Below are positions 31,346 through 40,291 of a stretch of DNA of 64,000 nucleotides, piece after piece (the stretch's first letter is position 1; each line of letters opens with the position of its first letter). The notes beneath the pieces are model-generated. The model did no database searches. It saw only the letters and a program-made list of their open reading frames with translations, and was not told where the DNA came from. Source of the stretch: Moraxella nasibovis (GTDB lineage: Bacteria; Pseudomonadota; Gammaproteobacteria; Pseudomonadales; Moraxellaceae). The stretch lies in assembly GCF_029581575.1 (NCBI RefSeq), contig NZ_CP089975.1, forward strand, positions 2,163,059-2,227,058. Reading direction: 5' to 3'. The position numbers and the translations under genes are program-made.

Positions 31346-32531
31346 GCCATCAAAATCGCCATCCACCAAAGCCGTCCCCATCGCCCTACTTGCCATCGCA
31401 TTGATTTTATTGGCAATCAATCTGCGATCGCCCATCGTCATGCTTGGCTCGCTTGCCCCCATTTTAAAAGACGCCTTGGGGCTGACAGACACCATGATCG
31501 GCTGGCTGGGGGCGTTGCCAATGCCCGCCTTTGCGCTTGGCTCACTGCTATCGCCTTATGTCGCCAGACGACTTGGGCTGGAGCGGACGCTGGTCATCAT
31601 GGTGGCTTTGATTGGGCTTAGTCTTGTGGTGCGTGTTTTGAGCGGCTCATGGCTGTTTTTTATCGGCACAGGCGTGATGGCGCTTGCCATTGGTTTTGTC
31701 AATACACTTGGCGCCCCCATCATCAAAAAACACGCACCAAACCACATCGCCTTAATGACAGGCTTATTAAGCCTATGTATGTCAATCTTTGCAGGGTCGG
31801 TGGCGTGGGCGGTGGTGCCTTTGACGCAGGCGGTGGGCTGGCGGCTTGGCATGGGACTGTGGGCGCTGGCAGCGGCGGCGACCGTGATCGTTTGGCTTGT
31901 CGTCAGCAGATACGCCCAGACAGGCGAAGCCACCGCCCAAGCACGCACGCAGTTTAACGCATGGAAGGACATCAACGCATGGCTACTGGCAGCGTTCATG
32001 GGCATTCAGTCGATGCTGTTTTATGGCGTGGCAGCATTTTTACCGATGATTGGGGTTGATAAGGGTCTGCCACTGGCGCGCGCCACCGAGCTTGCTTTGA
32101 CCTTTCAGATCGCCGCACCCATCACCATCATCAGTCTTACTTGGTTCATCAAGCGAGGCGTGTCCGTGCGTATCTTGGCGATGGTGGCAGCGTTGCTCAA
32201 TGTATTGGGCGTGGCAGGATTGATCTATTTTCCCACGCAGCTGCACCTGTGGTCGCTGTCGATGGGGCTTGGCGCAGCGTCGATTTTTACGCTGTCTTTG
32301 ATGATGTTTTCGCTGCGCACCTATGACAGCGACACCGCACGAGATGTCTCTGGCATGGTGCAGGCGGTGGGTTATTCCATTGCATTTTTTGGACCGCTGA
32401 TGCTTGGGCAGCTGTTTGAGCGCTATCAAGACTGGCACGAGCCGCTCACCGCCCTACTGGCGCTCATGCTCGTCAATGTGGTGATTGCATGGTTTGCCAC
32501 TCGCCCTTATATGTTTGCAAACAAAGCATGA
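31338..32531 (+). CDS. MFS transporter, CynX/NimT-like
   Basis: Major-facilitator permease of 397 residues with about 12 membrane helices. The opening ALILLAINLRSPIVMLGSLAP is typical of the CynX (cyanate) and NimT (nitroimidazole) branch; substrate is not predictable. The GTG at 31338 has AAGGA nine bases before it and lies inside the parS site. The TTG at 31302 is an alternative start. Confidence 0.75.
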   Translation: MKQPSKSPSTKAVPIALLAIALILLAINLRSPIVMLGSLAPILKDALGLTDTMIGWLGALPMPAFALGSLLSPYVARRLGLERTLVIMVALIGLSLVVRVLSGSWLFFIGTGVMALAIGFVNTLGAPIIKKHAPNHIALMTGLLSLCMSIFAGSVAWAVVPLTQAVGWRLGMGLWALAAAATVIVWLVVSRYAQTGEATAQARTQFNAWKDINAWLLAAFMGIQSMLFYGVAAFLPMIGVDKGLPLARATELALTFQIAAPITIISLTWFIKRGVSVRILAMVAALLNVLGVAGLIYFPTQLHLWSLSMGLGAASIFTLSLMMFSLRTYDSDTARDVSGMVQAVGYSIAFFGPLMLGQLFERYQDWHEPLTALLALMLVNVVIAWFATRPYMFANKA

Positions 32532-32694
32532 CTGGCTTTGCATCAAGCACCAAAGAAGGCAGACACATTGCACCCCATGCCAAAGCGTAGCCGATGCTTT
32601 GGCAAATTTAATCTGATTATCCGCCACCAACACATATTGTCAAAATGCGCATTTTTGCTTACAATAAAGACACTCCAAGCCCTGTGACGCCGCC

Positions 32695-33576
32695 ATGAAG
32701 TCTTATCTGTCATTTTTGCCTTTGTTGATTTTGCCGCCATTATTTTGGGCGGGCAATTTTGTGGTGGGCAAGGCGCTGCACAGCGACATTGCGCCATTTT
32801 CCTTAGTGTTTTTGCGCTGGGTGATTGCGTTTTTGGTGATTTTGCCATTTGCGTGGCGATTTTTGTGGCGTGATCATGCCTTGTACTGGGCGCATCGATG
32901 GCGGGTACTGGCGACGGCGATCGTCGGTGTGACGAGCTTTAACGCCTTGATTTACAAGGGTTTGCACGACACGACCACCACCAATGCCCTTTTGTTAAAC
33001 TCATGCATTCCTGTCTTGATCGTGCTTTTTGGCGGGCTATTCTATGGACAAAAAATCCAGCCAAAACAGCTCATCGGACTCATCATCTCGCTCATCGGCG
33101 TGCTGACGATCATCCTACAAGGCGAGCTGGTCAGGCTCTTGTCGCTGTCGTTTAATATCGGCGATGTATGGGTGTTTTTGGCGATGATTTGCTGGGCGTT
33201 TTATACCATTTGGACCAAGTCTTTTCCAAGCCAAATCAACAAAATCGGTCTCACCACCGTGCAAATTGGCATCGCCATCATCGCCCTTTTGCCGTTTTTT
33301 GTGTGGGAAATTACCTCAGGGCAAGTGCCGCATTTTCATCAAAAATCACTGGCAGGGCTTGCCTACATTGGCATTTTTCCCTCCGTGATCGCCTATCTGC
33401 TTTATACGCTGGCGGTCGAGAAGGTGGGTGCCGTACGAGCTGGGCTATCCATCCACTTAATTCCTGTGTTTGGCGTGCTGATCGCCACGACGATGCTGGG
33501 TGAGCGATTCTTAGGCTTTCATGCCACAGGCATCGCCCTGATTGCGCTTGGTCTCATTCTCTGCCAAAAAAGCTGA
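32695..33576 (+). CDS. EamA/DMT-family transporter
   Basis: Drug/metabolite-type exporter of 293 residues, ten predicted membrane helices made of two EamA repeats (about 5-140 and 150-290). The first repeat shows PPLFWAGNFVVGKAL and the second VFLAMICWAFYTIW. Substrate unknown. Its 3' end overlaps the convergent hxlR-type gene by 23 bases. Confidence 0.85.
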   Translation: MKSYLSFLPLLILPPLFWAGNFVVGKALHSDIAPFSLVFLRWVIAFLVILPFAWRFLWRDHALYWAHRWRVLATAIVGVTSFNALIYKGLHDTTTTNALLLNSCIPVLIVLFGGLFYGQKIQPKQLIGLIISLIGVLTIILQGELVRLLSLSFNIGDVWVFLAMICWAFYTIWTKSFPSQINKIGLTTVQIGIAIIALLPFFVWEITSGQVPHFHQKSLAGLAYIGIFPSVIAYLLYTLAVEKVGAVRAGLSIHLIPVFGVLIATTMLGERFLGFHATGIALIALGLILCQKS

Positions 33577-33937
33577 CGCCCCAACGCACCGCTTGCACTG
33601 ACCTGCAAAATCTCCGCCAAATTATTCTCAAGCCAATCCACCAAATGATAAATCCGCTCGCCTGCCGTCCGTATTCGGTGAGCGTATAATCGGTATGCGG
33701 TGGCACGGTGTCGTACGAGTGGCGGATGAGCATGCCGTCTGATTCAAGCTGCTTTAAGGTCTCCGACAGCATGCGCTCGCTCACGCCTTCAATTTCACGG
33801 CGAATTTCACTAAATCGCTTGGTGCCGTCAAGCAGCTCAATCATCACCAAAACACCCCAACGGCTTGTTAAGTGATGAAAAATCTCACGACTGGGGCAAT
33901 CTTTGGATAAAACACGCCCTTTTTCAAAATCTTTCAT
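33554..33937 (-). CDS. HxlR-family regulator with frameshifted C-terminus
   Basis: Winged-helix regulator of the HxlR/MarR-like group; residues 1-95 are typical (CPSREIFHHLTSRWGVLVMIELL, SERMLSETLKQLESDGML, YTLTEYGRQA). After about residue 94 the frame departs: one base beyond the AGGCGAGCGG stretch near 33660-33670 the alternative frame reads ERIYHLVDWLENNLAEI, the normal C-terminal dimerisation helix. A missing base is the simplest reading. The fold may still bind DNA but the dimer helix is lost. It is divergent from the reductase gene. Confidence 0.7.
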   Translation of the reverse strand: MKDFEKGRVLSKDCPSREIFHHLTSRWGVLVMIELLDGTKRFSEIRREIEGVSERMLSETLKQLESDGMLIRHSYDTVPPHTDYTLTEYGRQASGFIIWWIGLRIIWRRFCRSVQAVRWGVSFFGRE

Positions 33938-33979
33938 TAAAATTACTCTGATAAATCAATGAATTAACAATTATTTTTA

Positions 33980-33999
33980 TACTTACTTTTTTGTAAGTA
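33980..33999. promoter_or_regulatory. palindromic operator of the HxlR-type regulator
   Basis: TACTTAC and GTAAGTA flank a six-T spacer in the gap between the regulator and the divergent reductase. Placement and dyad fit an autoregulated HxlR site. Confidence 0.6.
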
Positions 34000-34071
34000 C
34001 TTCTATTTTTAAATTTAATAATTATAATAAATCATACCAACACAAAAATCAATTTATCGTTTGGAGTTTTT

Positions 34072-34626
34072 ATGAGTAAAATCCTTGTCATTTCCGCCCA
34101 TCAAGATTTAAATCATTCGGTCAGTAACTAGTTGATTTTAAAAGAATTGGAGAACCATTTTGGCGAAAAAGTGAGCGTTCGCCGCCTCTCCGAGCTGTAC
34201 CCTGATTACAATATTGATGTGAATGCCGAACAACAAGCCTTGCTTGACGCTGATGTGGTGCTATTTCAATACCCCACCTTTTGGTTCAATGTGCCGTCTA
34301 TTTTGCAAAAATGGCTAGAAAGTGTGTGGCTCTACGGCTTTGCCTATGGCGAAGGTGGCGATAAATTGCACGGCAAAAAACTCTTGGTTTCTACCACTAC
34401 TGGCTCGGTGGCGGACACTTATGATGGGCAAATCGTGGCGACAATGGACGATTTGGTCAAACCTGTCAAGCATTCGGCTCTTTATACAGGCTGTGAGTGG
34501 CAAGGCGTGTATCCATTGCACGGGGCGTTGTATTTGGCGGGCGTACACGATGAGAATTATTTGGCAAAGGTACAAGCTAATGCCAAAGCCCACGCCAAAA
34601 CTTTGATTGAAAAATTGAAAAATTGA
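34072..34626 (+). pseudogene. NAD(P)H quinone reductase-like flavoprotein with early stop
   Basis: Flavodoxin-like fold of the MdaB/KefF type. The natural ATG at 34072 (GGAG seven bases before) gives MSKILVISAHQDLNHSVSN, then TAG at 34129-34131 where other members continue with a helix; after it the frame stays open to 34626 with FQYPTFWFNVPSILQKWLE and STTTGS. The stop is one base from CAG. Restart at the TTG just after it would lack the FMN-phosphate loop. It is divergent from an HxlR regulator, the usual controller of such enzymes, and that gene is damaged too. Confidence 0.75.
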
Positions 34627-34653
34627 AAAATTGAAAAATTGAAAAATTGAAAA
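34606..34653. repeat. six tandem ATTGAAAA octamers
   Basis: Perfect 8-bp tandem repeat covering the reductase stop codon. The stop falls in the third unit, so changes in later units do not alter the protein. Probably a slippage product. Confidence 0.9.
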
Positions 34654-34745
34654 ATTTGTAACTAATAAATAGGATAATAACAAATTATCCCATTTTAAAT
34701 TTTAATTCATAAAATTTAAACTTTACCATAAATAGAATTATGCCT

Positions 34746-34806
34746 AAGGTGCCTATTATGCACCAATAAAAAAACATAATTCAAAATGGTGCGTTGTACG
34801 CACCTT
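34746..34806. repeat. intergenic repeat with two GGTGC hairpins
   Basis: GGTGC-N9-GCACC at the left and GGTGCG-N5-CGCACC at the right, 23 bases apart, ending in CACCTTACGA. It looks like a small dispersed repeat of the kind common in Moraxellaceae and Neisseria. It fills most of the 206-base gap between the reductase and the DsbA-family gene. Confidence 0.6.
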
Positions 34807-34832
34807 ACGACTAGTTTTAATTAGGAATAAAA

Positions 34833-35456
34833 ATGCAATTTATCTATCTCTTTGACCCCTTATGCGGCTGGTGCTATGCCTCATCAAAAGGCATTGGCGA
34901 GCTTGCCAGAACGCACGATATTGATGTGTATGCCACAGGACTTTTTGCCAATACAGGCAAAATGATTGACGCACAATTTGCCCATCACGCTTGGAGCAAT
35001 AACACTCGCATTAACCAATTAACAGGCTTGCCATTTAGCGAAAATTACCGTCAATTATTATTAAAAGGTGGCGAATTTAATTCTTTTTATTTAATCGTTG
35101 CTTGTGTGTTGTTAAAAAATTCTAAGCCTGATGAATTATTGCCAGTATTCTCACAGTTGCAAAAAATGCGGTATGTGCACGGATTGGATACAAGCAGATT
35201 AGCAGTCGTTAAAAATGGTTTAATCGCACTTGAACAAACTGACATTGCCGAAAAATTGGAAAATGCCGACAGTCAAAAATTGGCAAATGATTGGATAGCA
35301 CAAGGGCAAAAACTGGCGTATCAGTTTGCCATCAATGGTGTGCCCAGTTTGATTGCCAAAACTGATAAAGGTTATGTGAATATCCCAAGCCAATTTTTAT
35401 ATCAAGATACAGAAAATGTGGCGAAAAACATTGAGCAGTTTTTAAGCCAAATCTGA
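34833..35456 (+). CDS. DsbA-family thioredoxin-fold protein
   Basis: 207-residue thiol-disulfide oxidoreductase-like protein. CGWC active site at residues 11-14, helical insertion in the middle, and the cis-Pro loop NGVPSLIA near 170. There is no signal peptide, so it acts in the cytosol like FrnE-type proteins rather than as periplasmic DsbA. AGGAATAAA precedes the ATG. Confidence 0.8.
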   Translation: MQFIYLFDPLCGWCYASSKGIGELARTHDIDVYATGLFANTGKMIDAQFAHHAWSNNTRINQLTGLPFSENYRQLLLKGGEFNSFYLIVACVLLKNSKPDELLPVFSQLQKMRYVHGLDTSRLAVVKNGLIALEQTDIAEKLENADSQKLANDWIAQGQKLAYQFAINGVPSLIAKTDKGYVNIPSQFLYQDTENVAKNIEQFLSQI

Positions 35457-35481
35457 TCACAACACCCCTCATCAGCGTGAT

Positions 35482-36333
35482 TTATGTGATTTGATATTCC
35501 AAGCGAAACTCATTCGCCGTTTGACCTTCGTATTTTTTAAAAAACTTAGCAAATTGCGTGCCGTCAATGAACCCAAGCTCTGCTGCGATGGCATTGATGG
35601 AGGATTTGCTATGCACAAGTAGGCGTTTGCTTTCTAATAGCACCCGCTTTTCAATCACGGTTTTGACGCTCTCGCCCGTTTTATTTTGGCACGCCAGATT
35701 TAAAGTTTTGGGCGAGCAGTTTAGGGCATTGGCATAAAACTGCACTTGCTTTTGAGTCAAAAAGTGCGCCTCCAACAACGCCATGAATGCCAAAAAGCGT
35801 TTTTCGGCTGGGGTTTTGGGGTGGTCTTGGGTGAATTTTTGGGTGAGATAATACAAAAAAGCGGTCAGCTGACTTTGTAAAAAAGGGATTTTGGCGTCCA
35901 ATTCCTCAAAGGCATTGCCACTTTGTAATAATTGTCCAAAACTGGTCAAATCATCAATGTCTTTTTGATCAAAGGGTTGTACGCTGGGTAAATTGCTCAA
36001 ATCCACGCTTTTTAATAAAAAATCCTCACGCCACGCCACAAAAAAACCGTTGCCATTGTCAAAATCCAGCACTTGATGCACTTGATTGGGGCGGATCAGC
36101 ATGGCTTGCCCTGCCGCTAGGGTAATTTGTTCGCAATCAAGCATTTGCTTGGTCTGCCCTTCGATGCAAATGATCCACACAAAAAAACTGAGCCGATGCA
36201 CGCTAAAAAGTTGACTGATGATGTGCTGCTGCTGGTCGTCTGGGGACTTTAAATAAGCATTTAAAAAATTACAATTAAAGCCAATGTTGTTTGAAGGACT
36301 TGCCTTCAATAAAGGAATGTCAAAAGGTTTCAT
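35482..36333 (-). CDS. AraC-family transcription regulator
   Basis: 283 residues. N-terminal cupin-like ligand domain (about 20-140) with FFVWIICIEGQT and LIRPNQVHQV, then two helix-turn-helix motifs in residues 180-283: YANALNCSPKTLNLACQ and INAIAAELGFIDGTQFAKFFKKY, the family signature. It is divergent from the esterase gene. The gap between them holds the first of four matching double-sites, and no other regulator is near the other three, so this protein is the best candidate to bind them. Effector unknown. Confidence 0.88.
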   Translation of the reverse strand: MKPFDIPLLKASPSNNIGFNCNFLNAYLKSPDDQQQHIISQLFSVHRLSFFVWIICIEGQTKQMLDCEQITLAAGQAMLIRPNQVHQVLDFDNGNGFFVAWREDFLLKSVDLSNLPSVQPFDQKDIDDLTSFGQLLQSGNAFEELDAKIPFLQSQLTAFLYYLTQKFTQDHPKTPAEKRFLAFMALLEAHFLTQKQVQFYANALNCSPKTLNLACQNKTGESVKTVIEKRVLLESKRLLVHSKSSINAIAAELGFIDGTQFAKFFKKYEGQTANEFRLEYQIT

Positions 36334-36369
36334 TTTTACCCTAAAACTGTTTTATTTTGCCCTATTTTA
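36332..36369 (+). promoter_or_regulatory. AraC-type double operator, copy 1 (esterase/araC gap)
   Basis: Half-sites ATTTTTACCCTAAAAC (36332-36347) and ATTTTGCCCTATTTTA (36354-36369), 22 bases apart start to start. Oriented toward the esterase gene at 36487 and touching the araC-type start codon, so it could also autoregulate. Confidence 0.65.
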
Positions 36370-36486
36370 ATGTATTTTACGCTGTTAAAATAGAGTGTTT
36401 TTATGATAATTTAAAAAAATGATGTATGGGAGCATTTTAAAGTTATAATAATTTCAATTTTCGCAATTTTTTAAAGACACTACAAA

Positions 36487-37392
36487 ATGCTTAACAAACC
36501 CAATTTGTCCCACTTGCCAATGTCGGCAATCACTCGTTTGTTGTTTTTAATCAACCGTAGAGCAAAATTTGAAAATGCCTGTGCGGTGGAAAAACACATC
36601 GCCAAGCGAAAAGCACGAGCCGACATTCCCAAATCTTTGCGTAAAATTTGCGACATTTCGCATAATGATATAATGGAGCGAGAAGTCATCACCCTTAGCC
36701 CAAAGCACGGTAAAAGTACGGCAACGCTGATGTATTTGCACGGTGGGGCGTATGTGTTTGATTTGGTCAGTCAGCATTGGCAACTGGTTGAATATTTGAT
36801 TAAAAATGGCGGTATTAGCGTGGTTGTGCCGATTTATCGCCTTGCCCCACAAGGCACAGCAGACACAGAGTTGCCGTTTGTGTTGGCGGTGTATGATAGA
36901 GTGTGTGCAATGAGCGACAGGGTGTTTGTGGCAGGCGACAGTGCGGGTGGGAATTTGGCGATGAATTTGACGCTCTCCTTGCGTGATAAGGGCGTGGCGT
37001 TGCCAAAGCGTTTGTTTTTGTTTTCGCCGTGGCTGGATTTGAATACCGATAATCCTGATATTGACGAAAAATTACAAGCAAAAGACCCAATGCTGGCGGT
37101 GGACGGCATCAGGTGGTGTGCTGGACTTTGGGCAAATGGGGCGGATTTAAATTCGCCACTGCTTAGCCCAATCTTTGCCGATTTGACAGGCTTACCACCC
37201 TTGCATATCTATCAAGGGGAAAATGATATTTTCTGCCCTGATGCCAAAAAACTTGCCCAAAAAGCAAGCGAGCAAGGAGCGGATTGTACCTTAAATCTTT
37301 ATGAGAATGCCTTTCATGTCTTTATGGCATTGCCAAAACTATTGCCAGAAGCAAGGGCGGTGCTTGATGATGTGATTGAAAGAATGAAATAA
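36487..37392 (+). CDS. alpha/beta hydrolase, hormone-sensitive-lipase family esterase
   Basis: Carboxylesterase of 301 residues. Oxyanion motif HGG at 85-87, nucleophile Ser152 in GDSAGGN, Asp in the LYENAFHVF region with its His downstream. No signal peptide, so it acts inside the cell, likely on short acyl esters. It is divergent from the AraC regulator and carries the double operator in its promoter. Confidence 0.88.
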   Translation: MLNKPNLSHLPMSAITRLLFLINRRAKFENACAVEKHIAKRKARADIPKSLRKICDISHNDIMEREVITLSPKHGKSTATLMYLHGGAYVFDLVSQHWQLVEYLIKNGGISVVVPIYRLAPQGTADTELPFVLAVYDRVCAMSDRVFVAGDSAGGNLAMNLTLSLRDKGVALPKRLFLFSPWLDLNTDNPDIDEKLQAKDPMLAVDGIRWCAGLWANGADLNSPLLSPIFADLTGLPPLHIYQGENDIFCPDAKKLAQKASEQGADCTLNLYENAFHVFMALPKLLPEARAVLDDVIERMK

Positions 37393-37393
37393 G

Positions 37394-37432
37394 ACAAACG
37401 CCGTCCAAGTGGAAATTTGGGCGGTGTTTTAT
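37394..37432 (+). terminator. terminator of the esterase gene
   Basis: AACGCCGTCCAA and TTGGGCGGTGTT form a stem with two mismatched or wobble pairs, followed by TTTTATTT. Confidence 0.75.
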
Positions 37433-37493
37433 TTAAAAATAAATTTTGCAAAATATGATTTTATGATAAAATATTTTATTTTAATCCATTGCC

Positions 37494-37910
37494 ATGTACG
37501 AACAATTACGCTTATCCAATCAAATCTGCTTTCCACTTTACGCCATTTCCAAAGAAATCGTTCGCAGGTATTCGCCCTTTTTGGACGAGCTTGATTTGAC
37601 TTATCCGCAGTATCTGGTGATGCTGAGCCTTTGGGAATTTGGTGAGCAGAGCGTGGGCGAGATTGGCGAAAAGTTGCACCTTGACAGCGGGACGCTAACC
37701 CCCCTATTAAAACGCTTGCAAGCCAAAGACTTAATCACACGCACCCGTAGCCAAACAGACGAACGCACCGTGATGATAACCCCGACCAATCAAGGGCGAG
37801 CCTTAGAGCACAAGGCGGTCGACATTCCAACCAAGATGGCGGACTGCTTTAACCTAACGGCTGATGAGATGGCGGTACTACAAAAAATCGCCCATCAAAT
37901 AACCCTTTGA
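37494..37910 (+). CDS. ohrR: organic-peroxide-sensing MarR-family repressor
   Basis: 138-residue MarR-type repressor. Cys12 in QICFPLYAISK is at the peroxide-sensing position of OhrR; winged-helix with LHLDSGTLTPLLKRLQ and DERTVMITPT. It is next to ohr on the same strand and probably represses it; oxidation of Cys12 would release it. Confidence 0.9.
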   Translation: MYEQLRLSNQICFPLYAISKEIVRRYSPFLDELDLTYPQYLVMLSLWEFGEQSVGEIGEKLHLDSGTLTPLLKRLQAKDLITRTRSQTDERTVMITPTNQGRALEHKAVDIPTKMADCFNLTADEMAVLQKIAHQITL

Positions 37911-37965
37911 TTTTTATTTAAAATTTAAAAAGCACAAAATTCGTGGAAAAATTTTATAAAAAATA

Positions 37966-37994
37966 TTGCACACAATTTAATTTTAAACTATAAT
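37966..37994 (+). promoter_or_regulatory. promoter of ohr
   Basis: TTGCAC at 37966-37971, a 17-base spacer, then TATAAT at 37989-37994, ending 34 bases before the ohr ATG. An OhrR site is likely to overlap but no clear dyad was fixed. Confidence 0.7.
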
Positions 37995-38028
37995 AATTTC
38001 ATCAATAATTAACGCTTTGGAGCAATTT

Positions 38029-38460
38029 ATGAAAATCTTTTATCACACTTCGGCAACCGCCACAGGTGGACGAAACGGTCATACTCGTGTAGATGACGGC
38101 TCAATTGGCTTTGATTTGGTCGGCTTTCAAAACACAGACGGCAAAACTGGCACCAACCCAGAACAGCTGTTTGCGATGGGTTATGCGGCGTGCTTTGACA
38201 GTGCGATGAACCATGTCGCCCCAAGTTTGGGCATCAAACCGACCAAGTCCAGCACCACCGTTGCGGTCGGTATCGGTCAAAAGGCGGAAGGGGCGTTTGC
38301 ATTGGATTTGGACATCACCGTTAGCGTTGAAGGCGTGAGCCGTGATGATGCCAAAAAATTGATTCAAAAAGCCCACGAAGTTTGCCCGTATTCTAATGCA
38401 ACTCGTGGCAATGTGGAGGTGCGTTTGCATGTGAAAGTGATTGACGAGTTTGATTTGTGA
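38029..38460 (+). CDS. ohr: organic hydroperoxide resistance protein
   Basis: Thiol peroxidase of the Ohr/OsmC family that reduces organic hydroperoxides with lipoylated proteins as donors. 143 residues, active Cys55 (GYAACFDSAM) and resolving Cys119 (HEVCPYSNATRGN). GGAG lies eight bases before the ATG at 38029. Pairs with ohrR upstream. Confidence 0.95.
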   Translation: MKIFYHTSATATGGRNGHTRVDDGSIGFDLVGFQNTDGKTGTNPEQLFAMGYAACFDSAMNHVAPSLGIKPTKSSTTVAVGIGQKAEGAFALDLDITVSVEGVSRDDAKKLIQKAHEVCPYSNATRGNVEVRLHVKVIDEFDL

Positions 38461-38502
38461 TTTTATGCAATTTATAAAATCAGACAAATTATAAAGATGC
38501 AC

Positions 38503-38534
38503 AAAAATCCCCCAATTCATACTGGGGGGTTTTG
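38503..38534. terminator. terminator between ohr and the convergent lipoprotein gene
   Basis: AAATCCCCC and GGGGGGTTTT around an eight-base loop, suited to both convergent genes. Confidence 0.85.
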
Positions 38535-38556
38535 TCTTTGGCTAAGTTAATTTTGA

Positions 38557-39927
38557 TTATTTTTTATTCATCAAATAATCCGCCACCGCTTGATACGCAG
38601 GCAATGACCATGGGTCGTTATTGGCGTTGCTGGCGATTGGGTTTGATGAGAAACGCACCAAAACCATCTCGGCTTTTGGATCAATATAAATCGCCTGACC
38701 GTGAATGCCTCGTGCCATATACGCACCGTTGTCGTTGTGCGTTACCCACCACATGTTGCGATAGCTCCACCCTTTTAAGTTCGGATAGCCGCCTGTGGAG
38801 AATTTGGCACGGTCGCCACCTTTTTGGGTGTCAGCAACCACTTCGGGAGCGATGATTTGCTTGCCGTTGAATTTGCCGTTATTACGCATCATCTCGCCAA
38901 ACATCGCCATATCACGCAAGTTTAGACTCATGCCACCGCCTGCAAAGGGAATGCCCGAACCGTCAATTTGCATATAGCCGTCCACATTTGCCCCAAGTGG
39001 CTTTAAGAAACGCTCAGAAAACAGCTCGTCCACGCCTTTGCCTGTGGTGCGAGCGATGATCCATGCCAGCACATCAGTGTTCACCGTTTTGTATTCAAAG
39101 CCTGTGTCGTGCGGGTGGTCGGCTTTCTCGACAGTCGTTAGGTATTCATAAGTGTTCTTAGGACCAGAATAACCCGGCTCTTGCAGACCTGGCGTGCTTG
39201 CCTTGCCAAAAGCGTGAATCTCTGCCTCTGGGTCGGCATAATCCTCGCTGTAATCAAGCGATGCCGTCATGTCCATCACTTGACGCACGGTGGCATCTTT
39301 CCATGCAGAAGTTTTTAGTTCTGGCACATAATGGGTTACTAATTTGGTGTCATCAATCACACCCTCATGCACAAGCTGTGCTGCTAGTGTGCCTGTAAAA
39401 CTTTTGGTAACCGACATCAAAAGGTGTGTGCCTTCTGGCTTTAACGCCCCAAAATAATTCTCATAAACAATCTTACCCTTGTGCAGCACAATCATGCCAT
39501 CGCCATAGACTTTGCGAACAAAAGCATCCTCCACCGTCATTGGCTTGGTGTCAAACATGGGAACAAAGCTGACATTGCCGATGTTTTTGTCAAGTGCCAC
39601 AGGGAAAGTGTAGCGGTCTTGTTGGGCGGCAGAGACCACTTTGGTCGGCGTGATGCTTCGCACATTGCTAAATGCCCAACGAATGTATGGGTATTGCTGA
39701 GCGTTTAATAGATTCACCGTTTTGTCAGCAGGTGGCGGAAAGCCTTGCATGATGCCTAATTTGACAGGGTCAGACTCGATGCCATCTGGATAAGTGGGCG
39801 TGTCAGATTTGGCGGCTGGCTGCGAGGTGGCTTGTGGTTTGTGGCTTTGAGCGTGGCTTTGGCAAGCAGACAGCGTTAAAGCAGACAAGGCAAGCCCCAT
39901 CATCAGATACAATGGTTTGATTTTCAT
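38557..39927 (-). CDS. lipoprotein serine hydrolase of the beta-lactamase/6-aminohexanoate-dimer hydrolase family
   Basis: 456 residues. Lipobox LSAC at 19-22 gives an N-terminal lipidated Cys, so the enzyme is membrane-anchored on the periplasmic side or surface. The class C beta-lactamase-like fold is shown by SVTK (172-175) and a Tyr-containing second motif near TASLDYSEDY. Related enzymes cleave amides or esters (EstB, NylB); true beta-lactamase activity is not implied. ATG at 39927 has AGGA eight bases before it. The promoter carries an inverted copy of the double operator. Confidence 0.85.
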   Translation of the reverse strand: MKIKPLYLMMGLALSALTLSACQSHAQSHKPQATSQPAAKSDTPTYPDGIESDPVKLGIMQGFPPPADKTVNLLNAQQYPYIRWAFSNVRSITPTKVVSAAQQDRYTFPVALDKNIGNVSFVPMFDTKPMTVEDAFVRKVYGDGMIVLHKGKIVYENYFGALKPEGTHLLMSVTKSFTGTLAAQLVHEGVIDDTKLVTHYVPELKTSAWKDATVRQVMDMTASLDYSEDYADPEAEIHAFGKASTPGLQEPGYSGPKNTYEYLTTVEKADHPHDTGFEYKTVNTDVLAWIIARTTGKGVDELFSERFLKPLGANVDGYMQIDGSGIPFAGGGMSLNLRDMAMFGEMMRNNGKFNGKQIIAPEVVADTQKGGDRAKFSTGGYPNLKGWSYRNMWWVTHNDNGAYMARGIHGQAIYIDPKAEMVLVRFSSNPIASNANNDPWSLPAYQAVADYLMNKK

Positions 39928-40024
39928 CACAATTTCCTATATTAAGTTCAATTTGGTTAAAAGTTGGATTAAAAACTTTAAGAGATACATCCCTAAAATT
40001 TATTATAAAACATCTTGAAAACGC

Positions 40025-40062
40025 AAGATAGAGACAAAATGCGAAAATTTCAGGGTAAAAAT
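40025..40062 (-). promoter_or_regulatory. AraC-type double operator, copy 2 (lipoprotein hydrolase)
   Basis: On the minus strand ATTTTTACCCTGAAAT (40062-40047), six bases, then ATTTTGTCTCTATCTT (40040-40025). Same 22-base step; points toward the hydrolase gene 98 bases away. The second half is the weakest of the set. The surrounding gap 39928-40291 holds nothing else that I can recognise. Confidence 0.55.
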
Positions 40063-40197
40063 AGGAAATTGACCATTTTAAAAGAAGATTTTAAAAGAAA
40101 TAGAAGTAAAAAGCACGCACCGATTAAATTGCAAATCCAAATAAAAATTTCATTTCCCAAAAACCCAATTTAAATGTTAAGCGTGCCAATATTACCC

Positions 40198-40235
40198 ATT
40201 TTTACCCTAAAATGGTGTGATTTTGACATTTTTTT
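40198..40235 (+). promoter_or_regulatory. AraC-type double operator, copy 3 (dehydrogenase gene)
   Basis: ATTTTTACCCTAAAAT (40198-40213), six bases, then ATTTTGACATTTTTTT (40220-40235), pointing to the dehydrogenase start 57 bases on. Confidence 0.65.
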
Positions 40236-40291
40236 GTTTGCTTATTTTTTGTTAGAATAGGATGAAATTCATTTTTTTAACGGAGTTTATG

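Noticed and set aside
38557..39927. beta-lactamase resistance gene
   Set aside because: The SxxK fold is present, but length, lipoprotein signal and overall motifs fit an esterase or amide hydrolase.
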